From: Sedimentibacter sp. zth1
GTDB lineage: Bacteria > Bacillota > Clostridia > Tissierellales > Sedimentibacteraceae
Direction: 5' to 3'
NCBI RefSeq assembly: GCF_017352195.1
Contig: NZ_CP071445.1
Span: 3,069,931 to 3,133,930, forward strand
DNA: 64,000 bases
Shown: positions 44,510 through 53,928 of the stretch, one piece after another
How positions within the stretch are numbered: the first letter of the stretch is position 1
How the letters are laid out: the number at the start of each line of letters is the position of its first letter
Translations under genes and position numbers: made by a program
The notes under the pieces: model-generated
Told to the model about the DNA's origin: nothing
The model's input: only the letters and a program-made list of their open reading frames with translations
Databases searched by the model: none

Positions 44510-45853
44510 ATGAAAAGTTTAAGAAAAAGTATATGTATAATGATATTATTATCAATGATGTTAAGTATGTTCTGTAGCTGTAATCGCTCTAACTTAACTG
44601 ATTCAGGTGTAAATAACAACCAAAATACTGATTACTCGAATGATGTTATAAATATATGGATGTATCAAGATAAATCTCCTAATACAAAAAGACTGATACC
44701 TGCAATTGAAAAATACTGTAAAGAAAAAAACATAAATTATCAAATGCATTGCTATTCATTAGAAGAAATGACATATGAAGATTATATACTAAAAAGAAAT
44801 ATAAACTTAGATAAAGCAAATACTATAGTATTTGGTGGCAAAGAAGAAATGAAAAATTTGAATATTAATCATGCAGATTATTCAAACGTAAGTGCATTTA
44901 GTAACATAGCTGATTCTTGCAAGTGTTTAACTTACATACCAATATCTTATCATAATAAAATGACGCTTATAAACAAAAACCTTTTAAATCTCTACGAAGT
45001 TGAATGTAATAAAGAAATAATTTGCAAAAAAGAGTATTATGAATTAATACAGCAATTAATTGATAAAGGCGCTAAGTTTGATAACGATTTTTTAATGTGT
45101 GAATTGAAGGCAAGGTTATTAATGGAGAAATATGAACTTATATTATCTGATAATGATACACAAAGTAGTATAGATAACACATATATTGAAAATTTAAAAA
45201 AGGCAGTGCAAGAATTTGTTAATATAAATAAAGATAGAATAGAGTTTAAAGATGGTAAAGTTAGTAAAGTAATTATAGATGAATATACTAATTTAAAATT
45301 GACTGTTGGATTTAATCCTTTATCATATGATAATCATAGATATTATGTTGATGAAAATAATGAAATATTAATTAAAAGCTTGAAAGATACTATAATATTT
45401 TTTGAACCAAAATATATAGATTATGCTATATATATTGGAGAAAATGTTACAAACAATGGTACTTTTGATTTAGTAAACTATATGATGAGTGCTGATACAA
45501 TAAGAAAAAATTATGGTAGTCATACTTTTATGTTAAAGAATGATTGCAAAGAGAATTTATTGTGTATGTCAACTACAGACACAGAATTAGAAGATGAAAA
45601 AGAATATTATATAGAAAATGCTCAAGAATTTGTTAGAATAGACAACATTTTAAATGATAATATTTACAATGGAAATATAAATAAAGAGTTTATAAATGAA
45701 TTGATGATAAGTTCATATTTACCTAATTATTTTATAAATGCATTTATAAGTAGTTGTCTTTTGTATTGTACAGCATATCCTGATCAAGATGTACAAAGTT
45801 GCTTAGATCATAAATTAGATGATTTTATAACAACAATTAAACTAATGATGTAA
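44510..45853 (+). CDS. Lipoprotein A, copy 1 (binding-protein-like)
   Basis: A 447-residue lipoprotein with signal peptide and lipobox FCSC (Cys about residue 24). The mature part begins INIWMYQDKSPNTKRLIPAI and looks like an extracellular solute-binding protein of the type used by MalF/MalG-like importers (WxxxxD...I...Y), with conserved DYILKRNINLDKANTIVFGG, NVSAFSNIADSCK and YYIENAQEFVRIDNIL. It is the most divergent of three copies (others at 46284 and 49487), with roughly half its residues shared. The likely partner is the importer at 52018-54744. Function as receptor is inferred. Confidence 0.65.
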   Translation: MKSLRKSICIMILLSMMLSMFCSCNRSNLTDSGVNNNQNTDYSNDVINIWMYQDKSPNTKRLIPAIEKYCKEKNINYQMHCYSLEEMTYEDYILKRNINLDKANTIVFGGKEEMKNLNINHADYSNVSAFSNIADSCKCLTYIPISYHNKMTLINKNLLNLYEVECNKEIICKKEYYELIQQLIDKGAKFDNDFLMCELKARLLMEKYELILSDNDTQSSIDNTYIENLKKAVQEFVNINKDRIEFKDGKVSKVIIDEYTNLKLTVGFNPLSYDNHRYYVDENNEILIKSLKDTIIFFEPKYIDYAIYIGENVTNNGTFDLVNYMMSADTIRKNYGSHTFMLKNDCKENLLCMSTTDTELEDEKEYYIENAQEFVRIDNILNDNIYNGNINKEFINELMISSYLPNYFINAFISSCLLYCTAYPDQDVQSCLDHKLDDFITTIKLMM

Positions 45854-45868
45854 TTATTAGGAGAAAAC

Positions 45869-46236
45869 ATGTTTTAAAAAATATTATTATCTATTTTTAT
45901 ATGCTTAATAACTCTACAGACATCATGTAATTATAAAGATAGTCAAACAATGGATACAATCAAATATACAAAATAAAATCATATAATTCATTCTATGGTG
46001 ATAGGATCGGGAAAGGAAAAACAATATATTTATTAGATGAATTAGAGAAAAATTATGGTACTGATTTTACAAATATTAATTTTGCAAATTATGACTTTAT
46101 AGAATATTTGGTTTGCTTGTATTTTGACAGAGCGGACACATTTGAATTATATGAATATACATTCGATGATTGTGGATTAGTAAAAACATTTACATATAAA
46201 AGCATAGAGGAAATAGTTAAAAATATAGAAGAATAA
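45869..46236 (+). pseudogene. Lipoprotein B, copy 1, deletion remnant
   Basis: Compared with the intact copies at 47712 and 50918, this begins with the same ribosome site and signal-peptide DNA, but codon 3 is TAA (ATG TTT TAA), and two internal segments are missing. The first deletion joins AGTCAAACAAT to TGGATACAAT; the second joins TTTGCAAATT to ATGACTTTATAG. What is left is 368 bases of about 990. The final 140 bases and the stop codon match the intact genes nearly base for base. Confidence 0.85.
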
Positions 46237-46283
46237 AATTTCTTTTTATAGTAAAAGACAATAAAATTTTTAGGGGGGTAATT

Positions 46284-47696
46284 ATGAAAAAAAAGACATG
46301 TATAAATACATCTATTCTAATTTTGATTTCGTTAATACTAAGTACGTTCTGTGGGTGTAGTATTTCTAGTACAACTGATACAACCGATTTAGAATTAGGT
46401 AAGAGAGAAGAAGACATAGATCAAGAGCAAAATGATGACAAATCAAACATTACAGAAGAAGCATATAATCCATCACCTGATGTTGTACACATATGGGCGT
46501 ACCAGGATGAATGTAGTGATGCAAAAAGATTAATTCCTAAAATTGAAAATTATTGTAAACAAAATAACATACCTGTTCAGATTCATTGCTACTTAAAGTC
46601 TGAAATCACATATGATGATTATATATTAAAAAGAAATATAAATCTCGGTAAAGCTAATACTATAGTGTGCGGTGGTTTTAATGAAATGAAGAATTTAAAT
46701 ACTAAACACGCAGATTATTCAAATGTGAGTTCATTTAGCAATATTGCAGATTCATGCAAAGATTTACCGTATATACTAATAGCTTATTCGGATTATATGA
46801 CACTTATTAATAAGAAACTGCTAAATTTTTATGATATTGAATATGATAAAGAAATAATTAATAAAAAAGAGTATTACGATTTGATACAGCAATTAATAAA
46901 TAAAGGCGCAAAGCTAAACAGTGATATTGCAATATATGAATCATCTGCAAGATTGTTAATGGAAAAATATAATCTTATGTTGTGTAACATCGATTCGGAA
47001 AACAGTATAGATGATACGTATAAAGAAAATCTAACAAAAGCTGTACAAGAATTTGTTGATATAAATGAAGATAAAAAAGAAATAAAAAATAATGATGCAT
47101 GTGGAAATAAAATTGTTATAGATGAAAATACAAATTTAAGACTAAATGTTGGTTTTGGCTCAATGGTAGCTGATGATAATCGCTATTATACTGATTACAG
47201 CAGGCAAACACTAATAAAAAGCTTGAAAGATACAATGATTTTGTTTGAACCATATAATATAAGATATGCAATATATATTGGAGAAAATGTTACAAATAAA
47301 GATACATATAATGTAGTAAACTATATGATGAGTACTGATATAGTAAAAAATAATATTTCGCTTTCACGTTTAACTCTAAAAAATGATTGCGAAGATAAGA
47401 TGTATAGTATGTCAAGTACAGAAGCGACTGTTGAAGATGAAGAAGAATATTATATAGAAAATGCTCAAGAGTTTGTAAGAATAGAGAATATTTTAAAGGA
47501 TAATATACTTAATGGCAATATAAATAAAGATTTTATAAATGAATTGATGATAAGTACATATAATATAAATTTATCTGTAGAAACTTTCTTAATTAATGCT
47601 ATATTGTATTGTATACAACATCCGGATGAAGACGTACAAAGTTATTTTGATAAAAAATTGGACGTTTTTTTAACAAATATTAAATTAAGGATGTAA
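46284..47696 (+). CDS. Lipoprotein A, copy 2 (binding-protein-like)
   Basis: A 470-residue lipoprotein with lipobox FCGC (Cys about 24), an acidic Thr/Asp/Glu-rich linker (TTDTTDLELGKREEDID), then the A-type domain: VVHIWAYQDECSDAKRLIPK, DYILKRNINLGKANTIVCGG, VSSFSNIADSCKDLPYIL, YYIENAQEFVRIENIL. It shares about nine of ten residues with copy 3 (49487-50902). Upstream it has the same TTTTTAGGGGGGTAA leader as the Cys-rich gene at 49064. Lipoprotein B copy 2 follows 15 bases later. Confidence 0.7.
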   Translation: MKKKTCINTSILILISLILSTFCGCSISSTTDTTDLELGKREEDIDQEQNDDKSNITEEAYNPSPDVVHIWAYQDECSDAKRLIPKIENYCKQNNIPVQIHCYLKSEITYDDYILKRNINLGKANTIVCGGFNEMKNLNTKHADYSNVSSFSNIADSCKDLPYILIAYSDYMTLINKKLLNFYDIEYDKEIINKKEYYDLIQQLINKGAKLNSDIAIYESSARLLMEKYNLMLCNIDSENSIDDTYKENLTKAVQEFVDINEDKKEIKNNDACGNKIVIDENTNLRLNVGFGSMVADDNRYYTDYSRQTLIKSLKDTMILFEPYNIRYAIYIGENVTNKDTYNVVNYMMSTDIVKNNISLSRLTLKNDCEDKMYSMSSTEATVEDEEEYYIENAQEFVRIENILKDNILNGNINKDFINELMISTYNINLSVETFLINAILYCIQHPDEDVQSYFDKKLDVFLTNIKLRM

Positions 47697-47711
47697 TAAT
47701 AAGGAGGAAAC

Positions 47712-48698
47712 ATGCTAAAGAAAATATTATTATCTATTTTTATATGCTTAATAATTTTACAGACATCATGTGATTATAAAGGTAGTCAAACAATTGAATT
47801 AACTGATGAACAACAAAATTTGGTTTTACAATTTAACCAATTTAATTTGGAACAAAAGCAGGTATTTAATTATATGATAAGCGGTACATATAAGTATTAT
47901 AATTATTTATATTTCAAACGCCCTGTGGCAGATAGCAGTGTAAATAAAGCATTAGAATTTTATTCCGATTTTGTTGATGAAGCGTTTAATGCTTTGGGTT
48001 TTCAATATACTAATTTTATGAATAGAAATGATAAATATTTAGAAGGATTAACAATACCAGAAATGAATAAAAGACTTCGAGATAATAAGGTCGAATGGGT
48101 ACAATACACAGAAGAAGATATAGCTATTAGAGAAAAAGCATACATAGAAATGCTTAATAAAATGTATGATGAGATTGATGGATTTAGTGAATTCTCTAAT
48201 GTGGAAAAGTGGTTTTATGCAATTGGATACAATGAAATATACAAAATAAAATTATATAATTCATATTTTGGTGGTAGGATCGGGGAAGGGAAAACAATAT
48301 ATTTATTAGATGAATTAGAGAAAAATTATGGTACTGATTTTACAAATGTTAATTTTGCAAATTTAAAAAATAAAGCAACTATATTTTACCCTACATATAA
48401 GCAAGAAAAAATAATAACAGAAGAAAGTTTTGAAAGAATATATAATAACTTATTAGAAGACTACAAAAACTTCTATGATTTTTTAGGGGACAATGTAAAA
48501 TCAAAAGGCAAGGACGCCAATAGAACATATACATTTGAAGAACCTGGAGATTATGACTTTATAGAATATTTGGTTTGCTTGTACTTTGACAGAGCGGACA
48601 CATTTGAATTATATGAATACACATTTGATGATTGTGGATTAGTAAAAACATTTACATATAAAAGCATAGAGGAAATAATTAAAAATATAGAAGAATAA
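47712..48698 (+). CDS. Lipoprotein B, copy 2
   Basis: A 328-residue lipoprotein: signal peptide ending LQTSC (Cys20), then a helical domain beginning ELTDEQQNLVLQFNQFNLEQ, with KYYNYLYFKRPVADSSVNK, NKVEWVQYTEEDI and FSNVEKWFYAIGYNEIYKIK; the end is EPGDYDFIEYLVCLYFDRAD. I do not recognise the family. It always follows lipoprotein A (three times in this window), so the two probably work together outside the membrane. AAGGAGG precedes the ATG. Confidence 0.65.
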   Translation: MLKKILLSIFICLIILQTSCDYKGSQTIELTDEQQNLVLQFNQFNLEQKQVFNYMISGTYKYYNYLYFKRPVADSSVNKALEFYSDFVDEAFNALGFQYTNFMNRNDKYLEGLTIPEMNKRLRDNKVEWVQYTEEDIAIREKAYIEMLNKMYDEIDGFSEFSNVEKWFYAIGYNEIYKIKLYNSYFGGRIGEGKTIYLLDELEKNYGTDFTNVNFANLKNKATIFYPTYKQEKIITEESFERIYNNLLEDYKNFYDFLGDNVKSKGKDANRTYTFEEPGDYDFIEYLVCLYFDRADTFELYEYTFDDCGLVKTFTYKSIEEIIKNIEE

Positions 48699-48702
48699 AA
48701 CA

Positions 48703-48741
48703 TATATAACACAACAATTTATTGTTGTGTTTGGTGTTATA
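48703..48741 (+). terminator. Hairpin after lipoprotein B copy 2
   Basis: AACACAACAA (48708-48717) and TTGTTGTGTT (48722-48731) form a perfect 10-bp stem with a 4-base loop. The same hairpin recurs after copy 3, as part of the duplicated unit. There is no long T-run, so termination may be partial. Confidence 0.6.
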
Positions 48742-49063
48742 TAGAATTGTATCATATGATAAGCTTGTTTCAAAAGAAAATAATATGTCGGAAATAATTT
48801 ATTGTGACTATTTACAAAAACACCATATTATGTTAAAATACAAAGTATGACAAATAATTACAAAATAATTAAATTTTATATAAATTGATATTATTTAGAA
48901 TTTATCAAAACTATAACAGTTATATAGCCAAGGAAATATGAAATTAAATACAGTCTTATTTATATATCTATGTTTAAAAAGTGTTAGTGTGGTAATTAAA
49001 AAATAATTGGTGTTTTAACATCTTTCGATAGAAACAAATAATAAAATTTTTAGGGGGGTAAAA
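48742..49063 (+). promoter_or_regulatory. Gap with promoter for the Cys-rich secreted protein
   Basis: TTTACA (48811-48816) and TAAAAT (48834-48839) are 17 bases apart, a fair promoter, leaving a leader of about 220 bases before the gene at 49064. The leader ends with the AGGGGGG ribosome site copied from the lipoprotein A copy 2 leader. Nothing else firm was seen. Confidence 0.5.
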
Positions 49064-49387
49064 ATGAAAAATATAAAAAAAGTTATTTTAATGATGTTAG
49101 TTTTATCAATGTTAGTATCAGTGGTTGCATATGCTTCAACATGTACTTATTATACAGATGGGGTACATAGATATGTTGATTGTCCACCACAAAATTGGTA
49201 TAATATTTATACTAAAAGTGGTACAGCGTTAAATTCAGACGGCTATATGGAGCGTGTAGTTTTTGAAATTACAGATAAATATTTGGAAACAAGATGTGTT
49301 TGTGCTTGTGGTGAATTTGGAGCACCAGATTATGATTATATATGTTCAAGCTCTAAAATAATAAAGTGGACAGGAGCTATAGTTTAA
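49064..49387 (+). CDS. Small secreted Cys-rich protein (107 aa)
   Basis: Signal peptide with a clear signal-peptidase I site (VAYAS, about residue 25). The mature part of about 82 residues holds six Cys: near its start (TCTYY), DCPPQNW, the cluster RCVCACGEF and ICSSS. An even number of Cys in an exported protein suggests disulfides or a metal site. I do not recognise the family. It interrupts the tandem lipoprotein cassettes and shares its 22-base leader with copy 2. A toxin, bacteriocin-like or binding role is conceivable but not shown. Confidence 0.65.
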   Translation: MKNIKKVILMMLVLSMLVSVVAYASTCTYYTDGVHRYVDCPPQNWYNIYTKSGTALNSDGYMERVVFEITDKYLETRCVCACGEFGAPDYDYICSSSKIIKWTGAIV

Positions 49388-49486
49388 TATTATAAGTAGT
49401 TATAATGTACAAGAGTTATAATTTAATGTTATAAAAGTTATAGTAAACACCAATCATTTTAAATACTCTAATAAAGAGGGGAAATT

Positions 49487-50902
49487 ATGAAAAAAAAGAC
49501 ATGTATAAATACATCTATCCTAGTTTTAATTTCATTAACGTTAAGTATGTTCTGCGGTTGTAGTATTTCTAATACAACAGATACAACCGATTTAGAATTA
49601 GGTAAGAGCGAAGAAGAAGACATAGATCAAGAGCAAAATGATAGCAAATCAAATATTACAGAAGAAGCATATAATTCAACACCTGATGTTGTACACATTT
49701 GGATGTACCAAGATGAATGTAGTGATGCGGAAAGATTAATTCCTAAAATTGAAAATTATTGTAAACAAAATAACATACCTCTTCAGATTCATTGCTACTT
49801 AAAGTCTGAAATCACGTATGATGATTATATATTAAAAAGAAATATAAATCTCGGTAAAGCTAATACTATAGTGTGCGGTGGTTTTAATGAAATGAAGAAT
49901 TTAAATACTAAACATGCAGATTATTCAAATGTGAGTTCATTTAACAATATTGCAGATTCATGCAAAGATTTACCGTATATACTGATATCTTATTCGGATG
50001 ATATGACACTTATTAATAAGAAACTGCTAAATTTTTATGATATTGAATATGATAAAGAGATAATTAATAAAAAAGAGTATTACGAATTAATACAGCAATT
50101 AATAAATAAAGGAGCAAAGCTAAACAGTGATACTGTAATATATGAATCCTATGCAAGGTTGTTAATGGAAAAATATAATCTTATGTTAAATAATACCAAT
50201 TCAGAAAATAGTATAGATGATACATATAAAGAAAATCTAACAAAGGCTGTACAAGAATTTGTTGATATTAATAAAGATAAAAAAGAAATAAAAAATAATG
50301 ATGCATGTGGAAATAATATTGTTATAGATGAAAATACAAATTTAGGACTAAATGTTGGTTTTGATTGTCGATATCCAGATGATAATCGCTATTATACTGA
50401 TGATAATAGGCAAACGCTAATAAAAAGTTTGAAAGATACAATAATTATGTTTGAACCAAACAATATTAGATATGCGATATATGTTGGAGAAAACGTTACA
50501 AATCAAGATACATATAATGTAGTAAACTATATGATGAGTACTGATATAGTAAAAAATAGTATTTCAACTTCTCGTTTAACTCTAAAAAATGATTGCGAAG
50601 ATAAGATGTACAGTATGTCAAGTACAGAAGCGACTGTTGAAGATGAAAAAGAATATTATATAGAAAATGCTCAAGAATTTGTAAGAATAGAGAATATTTT
50701 AAAAGATAATATTCTTAATGGCAATATAAATAAAGATTTTATAAATGAACTGATGATAAGTACATATGATATAAATTTATTTGTAGAAACTTTTTTTATT
50801 AATGCTAAATTGTATTGTATACAACATTCGGATGAAGACGTACAAGGTTATTTAGATAAAAAACTGGACTTTTTTTTGACAAATATCAAATTAAGGATGT
50901 AA
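49487..50902 (+). CDS. Lipoprotein A, copy 3 (binding-protein-like)
   Basis: A 471-residue near-duplicate of copy 2: same signal peptide, lipobox FCGC and acidic linker (one extra Glu), and the same A domain (VVHIWMYQDECSDAERLIPK, DYILKRNINLGKANTIVCGG). Differences cluster in the middle and last third. The leader differs from copy 2 (GAGGGGAAATT before ATG). It is followed at 15 bases by lipoprotein B copy 3, as in the other units. Confidence 0.7.
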   Translation: MKKKTCINTSILVLISLTLSMFCGCSISNTTDTTDLELGKSEEEDIDQEQNDSKSNITEEAYNSTPDVVHIWMYQDECSDAERLIPKIENYCKQNNIPLQIHCYLKSEITYDDYILKRNINLGKANTIVCGGFNEMKNLNTKHADYSNVSSFNNIADSCKDLPYILISYSDDMTLINKKLLNFYDIEYDKEIINKKEYYELIQQLINKGAKLNSDTVIYESYARLLMEKYNLMLNNTNSENSIDDTYKENLTKAVQEFVDINKDKKEIKNNDACGNNIVIDENTNLGLNVGFDCRYPDDNRYYTDDNRQTLIKSLKDTIIMFEPNNIRYAIYVGENVTNQDTYNVVNYMMSTDIVKNSISTSRLTLKNDCEDKMYSMSSTEATVEDEKEYYIENAQEFVRIENILKDNILNGNINKDFINELMISTYDINLFVETFFINAKLYCIQHSDEDVQGYLDKKLDFFLTNIKLRM

Positions 50903-50917
50903 TAATAAGGAGGAAAC

Positions 50918-51913
50918 ATGCTAAAGAAAATATTATTATCTATTTTTATATGCTTAATAATTCTACAGACATCATGTAATTATAAAGATAGTCAAACAAT
51001 CGAATTAACTGAGGAACAACAAAATTTGGTTTTACAATTTGATCAATTTAATTTGGAACAAAAGCAGATATTTAATTATTTGATAAGCGATACATATAAA
51101 TATTATAATTATTTATATTTCAAACGTCCTGTGGCAGATAGCAGTGTAAATAAAGTTCTAGAGTTTAATTCAATATTTATGGATAAAGGGTTTAAATATT
51201 TTTGCTTTAAATATACTAATTTTATGAATAGAAATGATAAGTATTTATGTGGATTAACAATACCAGAAATGAATAAAGAACACCAAGATAATCCAGATAA
51301 TAAGGTTGAATGGGTACAATACACAGAAGAAGATATATCTATTAGAGAGAAAGCATATATAAAAATGCTTAATAAAATGTATGATGAGATTGATGGATTT
51401 AGTAAATTCTCTAATGTAGAAAAGTGGTTTTATGCAATTGGATACAATGAAATATACAAAATAAAATTATGTAATTCATATTATGGTGGTAGTATTGGGG
51501 AAGGAAAAATTAAATATTTAATAGATGAATTAGAGAAAAATTATGGTACTGATTTTACACATATTAATTTTGCAAATTTTGATAATAAAGCAACTATATT
51601 TTACCATACATATGAACAAAAAAAAATAATAGTGGAAGAAAGTTTTGAAAGAATATATAATAACTTATTAGAAGACTACAAAAACTTCTATGATTTTTTA
51701 GGGGACAATGTAAAATCAAAAGGCAAGGATGCCAATAGAACATATACATTTGAAGAACCTGGAGATTATGACTTTATAGAATATTTGGTTTGCTTGTATT
51801 TTGACAGAGCGGATACATTTGAATTATATGAATATACATTTGATGATTGTGGATTAGTAAAAACATTTACATATAAAAGCATAGAGGAAATAATTAAAAA
51901 TATAGAAGAATAA
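50918..51913 (+). CDS. Lipoprotein B, copy 3
   Basis: A 331-residue near-duplicate of the protein at 47712-48698, with the same lipobox LQTSC and the same last hundred residues, identical by eye. It has three extra residues in the region EHQDNPDNKVEWVQY. The duplicated block ends beyond the stop codon in the shared hairpin. Family not recognised; likely a surface partner of lipoprotein A. Confidence 0.65.
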   Translation: MLKKILLSIFICLIILQTSCNYKDSQTIELTEEQQNLVLQFDQFNLEQKQIFNYLISDTYKYYNYLYFKRPVADSSVNKVLEFNSIFMDKGFKYFCFKYTNFMNRNDKYLCGLTIPEMNKEHQDNPDNKVEWVQYTEEDISIREKAYIKMLNKMYDEIDGFSKFSNVEKWFYAIGYNEIYKIKLCNSYYGGSIGEGKIKYLIDELEKNYGTDFTHINFANFDNKATIFYHTYEQKKIIVEESFERIYNNLLEDYKNFYDFLGDNVKSKGKDANRTYTFEEPGDYDFIEYLVCLYFDRADTFELYEYTFDDCGLVKTFTYKSIEEIIKNIEE

Positions 51914-51917
51914 AACA

Positions 51918-51957
51918 TATATAACACAACAATTTATTGTTGTGTTTGGTGTTATAT
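51918..51957 (+). terminator. Hairpin after lipoprotein B copy 3
   Basis: Stem 51923-51932 with 51937-51946, identical to that at 48708-48731, about 70 bases before the importer ATPase gene; it may only partly separate the two. Confidence 0.55.
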
Positions 51958-52017
51958 ATAATTATTATAATTTTAGTAGCAATCTAAAACATATGGTAAT
52001 ATTAAAAGGAGAAAACT

Positions 52018-53139
52018 ATGTCGGGGATATCTTTAAAAAATGTAACAAAAATTTATCCAAATGGATTTACTGCATTGGAAGATTTAACATTGGATGTTAA
52101 TGATAAAGAATTTATTGTATTAGTAGGTTCTTCAGGATGTGGTAAATCAACTATTTTAAAAATTATAGCTGGTTTAGAAGGTGTAAGCAAAGGTCAAGTA
52201 ATAATTGGTGACAAAAACGTTAACAACGTTTCTCCAAAAGATAGAAATATATCAATGGTTTTTCAAGATTATGCATTGTATCCACATCTAAGCGTATATG
52301 ACAACATGGCATTTTCTCTTAAATTGAAAAAATATAAAAAAGCTGAAATAAACGAAAAAATAGAAGCTGTATCAAAGAAACTAAAAATTGATGACATCCT
52401 TAATAAAAAACCAGCTACGCTTTCAGGAGGACAGAAGCAAAGGGTAGCTCTTGGCAGAGCTATCATAAGAGAACCAAAAGTGTTTTTATTTGACGAACCA
52501 CTTTCAAATATAGACGCAAAGTTAAGAATGCAAACAAGAATTGAACTAATAAAACTTCATAAGCAACTCCAAACAACTTTTATATATGTAACTCACGATC
52601 AAACTGAAGCCATGACTATGGCTGATAGAATAGTTGTTATGCAAAACGGAAAAATACAGCAGATTGATACTCCAGAAAATTTATACAATAACCCTGATAA
52701 TTTGTTTACAGCAAGTTTCATAGGCACACCTCAGATGAATTTCATAGATGGGCAGTTAAGCACACAAGATAAAAATGATATATTAAATATAGATATAAAT
52801 GGACAAACTATAACTAATTTAATTTCAAAAAACAATACGAACGAAGAAATAACAGATAGGCAAGTAATTTTAGGTATAAGGTCAGAAAAAGTTTGTATAA
52901 AAGATGACATTTTAGACATGAACGTAGATGATAAAATAATAATCAAAAATTGTGATGTTGAAGCAATAGAGTTATTAGGTTCTGAAAAGCTTATATATTT
53001 TAATTGTGGTGAAACCAATATTATTACTAAAGTTGATGCATCTCAAAATATTGCCAAAAACAAAAATTATGATATATACTTTAATATAAAAGATATCCAT
53101 ATATTTGACAAACAAACCGAAAGGAAGATAATACTATGA
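52018..53139 (+). CDS. MalK/UgpC-like ABC importer ATPase
   Basis: A 373-residue ATPase with Walker A GSSGCGKST (about 38), Q-loop VFQDYALYPHLSVYDNMAF, signature LSGGQKQR, Walker B VFLFDEPLSNIDAKLR and H-loop VTHDQTEAMTMADRI, then a C-terminal TOBE/regulatory domain (about 240-373, with GIRSEKV). These are the marks of carbohydrate-type (CUT1) importers. It overlaps the first permease by four bases (ATGA). With the two permeases and a lipoprotein A it would make a full importer. Confidence 0.9.
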   Translation: MSGISLKNVTKIYPNGFTALEDLTLDVNDKEFIVLVGSSGCGKSTILKIIAGLEGVSKGQVIIGDKNVNNVSPKDRNISMVFQDYALYPHLSVYDNMAFSLKLKKYKKAEINEKIEAVSKKLKIDDILNKKPATLSGGQKQRVALGRAIIREPKVFLFDEPLSNIDAKLRMQTRIELIKLHKQLQTTFIYVTHDQTEAMTMADRIVVMQNGKIQQIDTPENLYNNPDNLFTASFIGTPQMNFIDGQLSTQDKNDILNIDINGQTITNLISKNNTNEEITDRQVILGIRSEKVCIKDDILDMNVDDKIIIKNCDVEAIELLGSEKLIYFNCGETNIITKVDASQNIAKNKNYDIYFNIKDIHIFDKQTERKIIL

Positions 53140-53909
53140 AAGGAGATAGGCTAGTAAAATATTCATTTCTCAGTATAATCGGAGTTTTTGTTCTATTTAT
53201 TATTCCATTTATACTATTGCAATTGCAATTTGATGTGAGTTTATTGAGCAAAGAAGGTATACTAGCAGATCAATCATTTATCATTGCAGTAAAAAATACA
53301 CTTGCATTTATGTTAGTGTTTATACCTATAGTTGTAATTTTAGGTTTTGTACTAGCATATTTGACAGAGTATTATAAATTTTCAATGATAGTACAAATGA
53401 TTATAATTTTACCCATAGTTTTACCTGCTCTATCGGTTTCAGGTTTTTTTAAAGAAATAATGTATACGTTCTTTTATCAAAAGCTTGGTAGTATTGGTTT
53501 TCTTGGAGTTATATTTATTTGGGCAAGTACAGGATATGCTTACCTTATTATGCTCATATCCCTAAAAAGTAGGAACGTTTCTATAGAGCAAGCAGCATTG
53601 TTAGATGGAGCAAGTCAGTTTAAAGTATTGTTCAAAATTATATTGCCATTACACTCAAATGCATTAGTATTATCAATAATTTTAAGCATTTATAATTCAC
53701 TAAGAATATTTAAATATACATATGCTATATTCGGAGAAATTCCAAAACTTGAATTACTTACTATACAAAACTATTTGTATATAAAGTTAAAAAAATTTCA
53801 TCCGGACGTATTAGTTGTTTCAGCGGATATATTTTTAATAATTATTTTAGTCATGCTACTTGTAGTTATTTCTTGGGGTAATCACAGAAATAAAAAATTA
53901 ATAAAATAA
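53136..53909 (+). CDS. ABC importer permease, MalF/UgpA-like
   Basis: A 257-residue permease with six helices. The coupling loop is IEQAALLDGASQFKVLFKIILPL, the EAA motif of sugar-type importers, followed by SLRIFKYTYAIFGEIP. The N-terminus reads LVKYSFLSIIGVFVLFIIPF. It is shorter than MalF, like UgpA/LacF-type subunits. Translation is coupled to the ATPase gene. The next gene encodes its partner. Confidence 0.87.
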   Translation: MKGDRLVKYSFLSIIGVFVLFIIPFILLQLQFDVSLLSKEGILADQSFIIAVKNTLAFMLVFIPIVVILGFVLAYLTEYYKFSMIVQMIIILPIVLPALSVSGFFKEIMYTFFYQKLGSIGFLGVIFIWASTGYAYLIMLISLKSRNVSIEQAALLDGASQFKVLFKIILPLHSNALVLSIILSIYNSLRIFKYTYAIFGEIPKLELLTIQNYLYIKLKKFHPDVLVVSADIFLIIILVMLLVVISWGNHRNKKLIK

Positions 53910-53928
53910 ACTGTGGGGGGAAGATAGT

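Larger units (their letters stand above)
46284..51957 (+). repeat. Tandem duplication of the lipoprotein A-B unit
   Basis: Unit 46284-48741 is repeated as 49487-51957 with high identity through genes, spacer and trailing hairpin; the Cys-rich gene 49064 lies between. An older, more divergent unit is at 44510-46236. Confidence 0.85.

Noticed and set aside
48938..49006. A 22-codon ORF (MKLNTVLF...) behind AAGGA in the gap before the Cys-rich gene
   Set aside because: Ribosome-site spacing is short, the peptide has no special feature, and it lies inside the predicted leader; too weak to call.
49399..49443. Four GTTATAA-like repeats before lipoprotein A copy 3
   Set aside because: Spacing is irregular (16, 13, 9 bases) and composition is AT-rich; probably chance.
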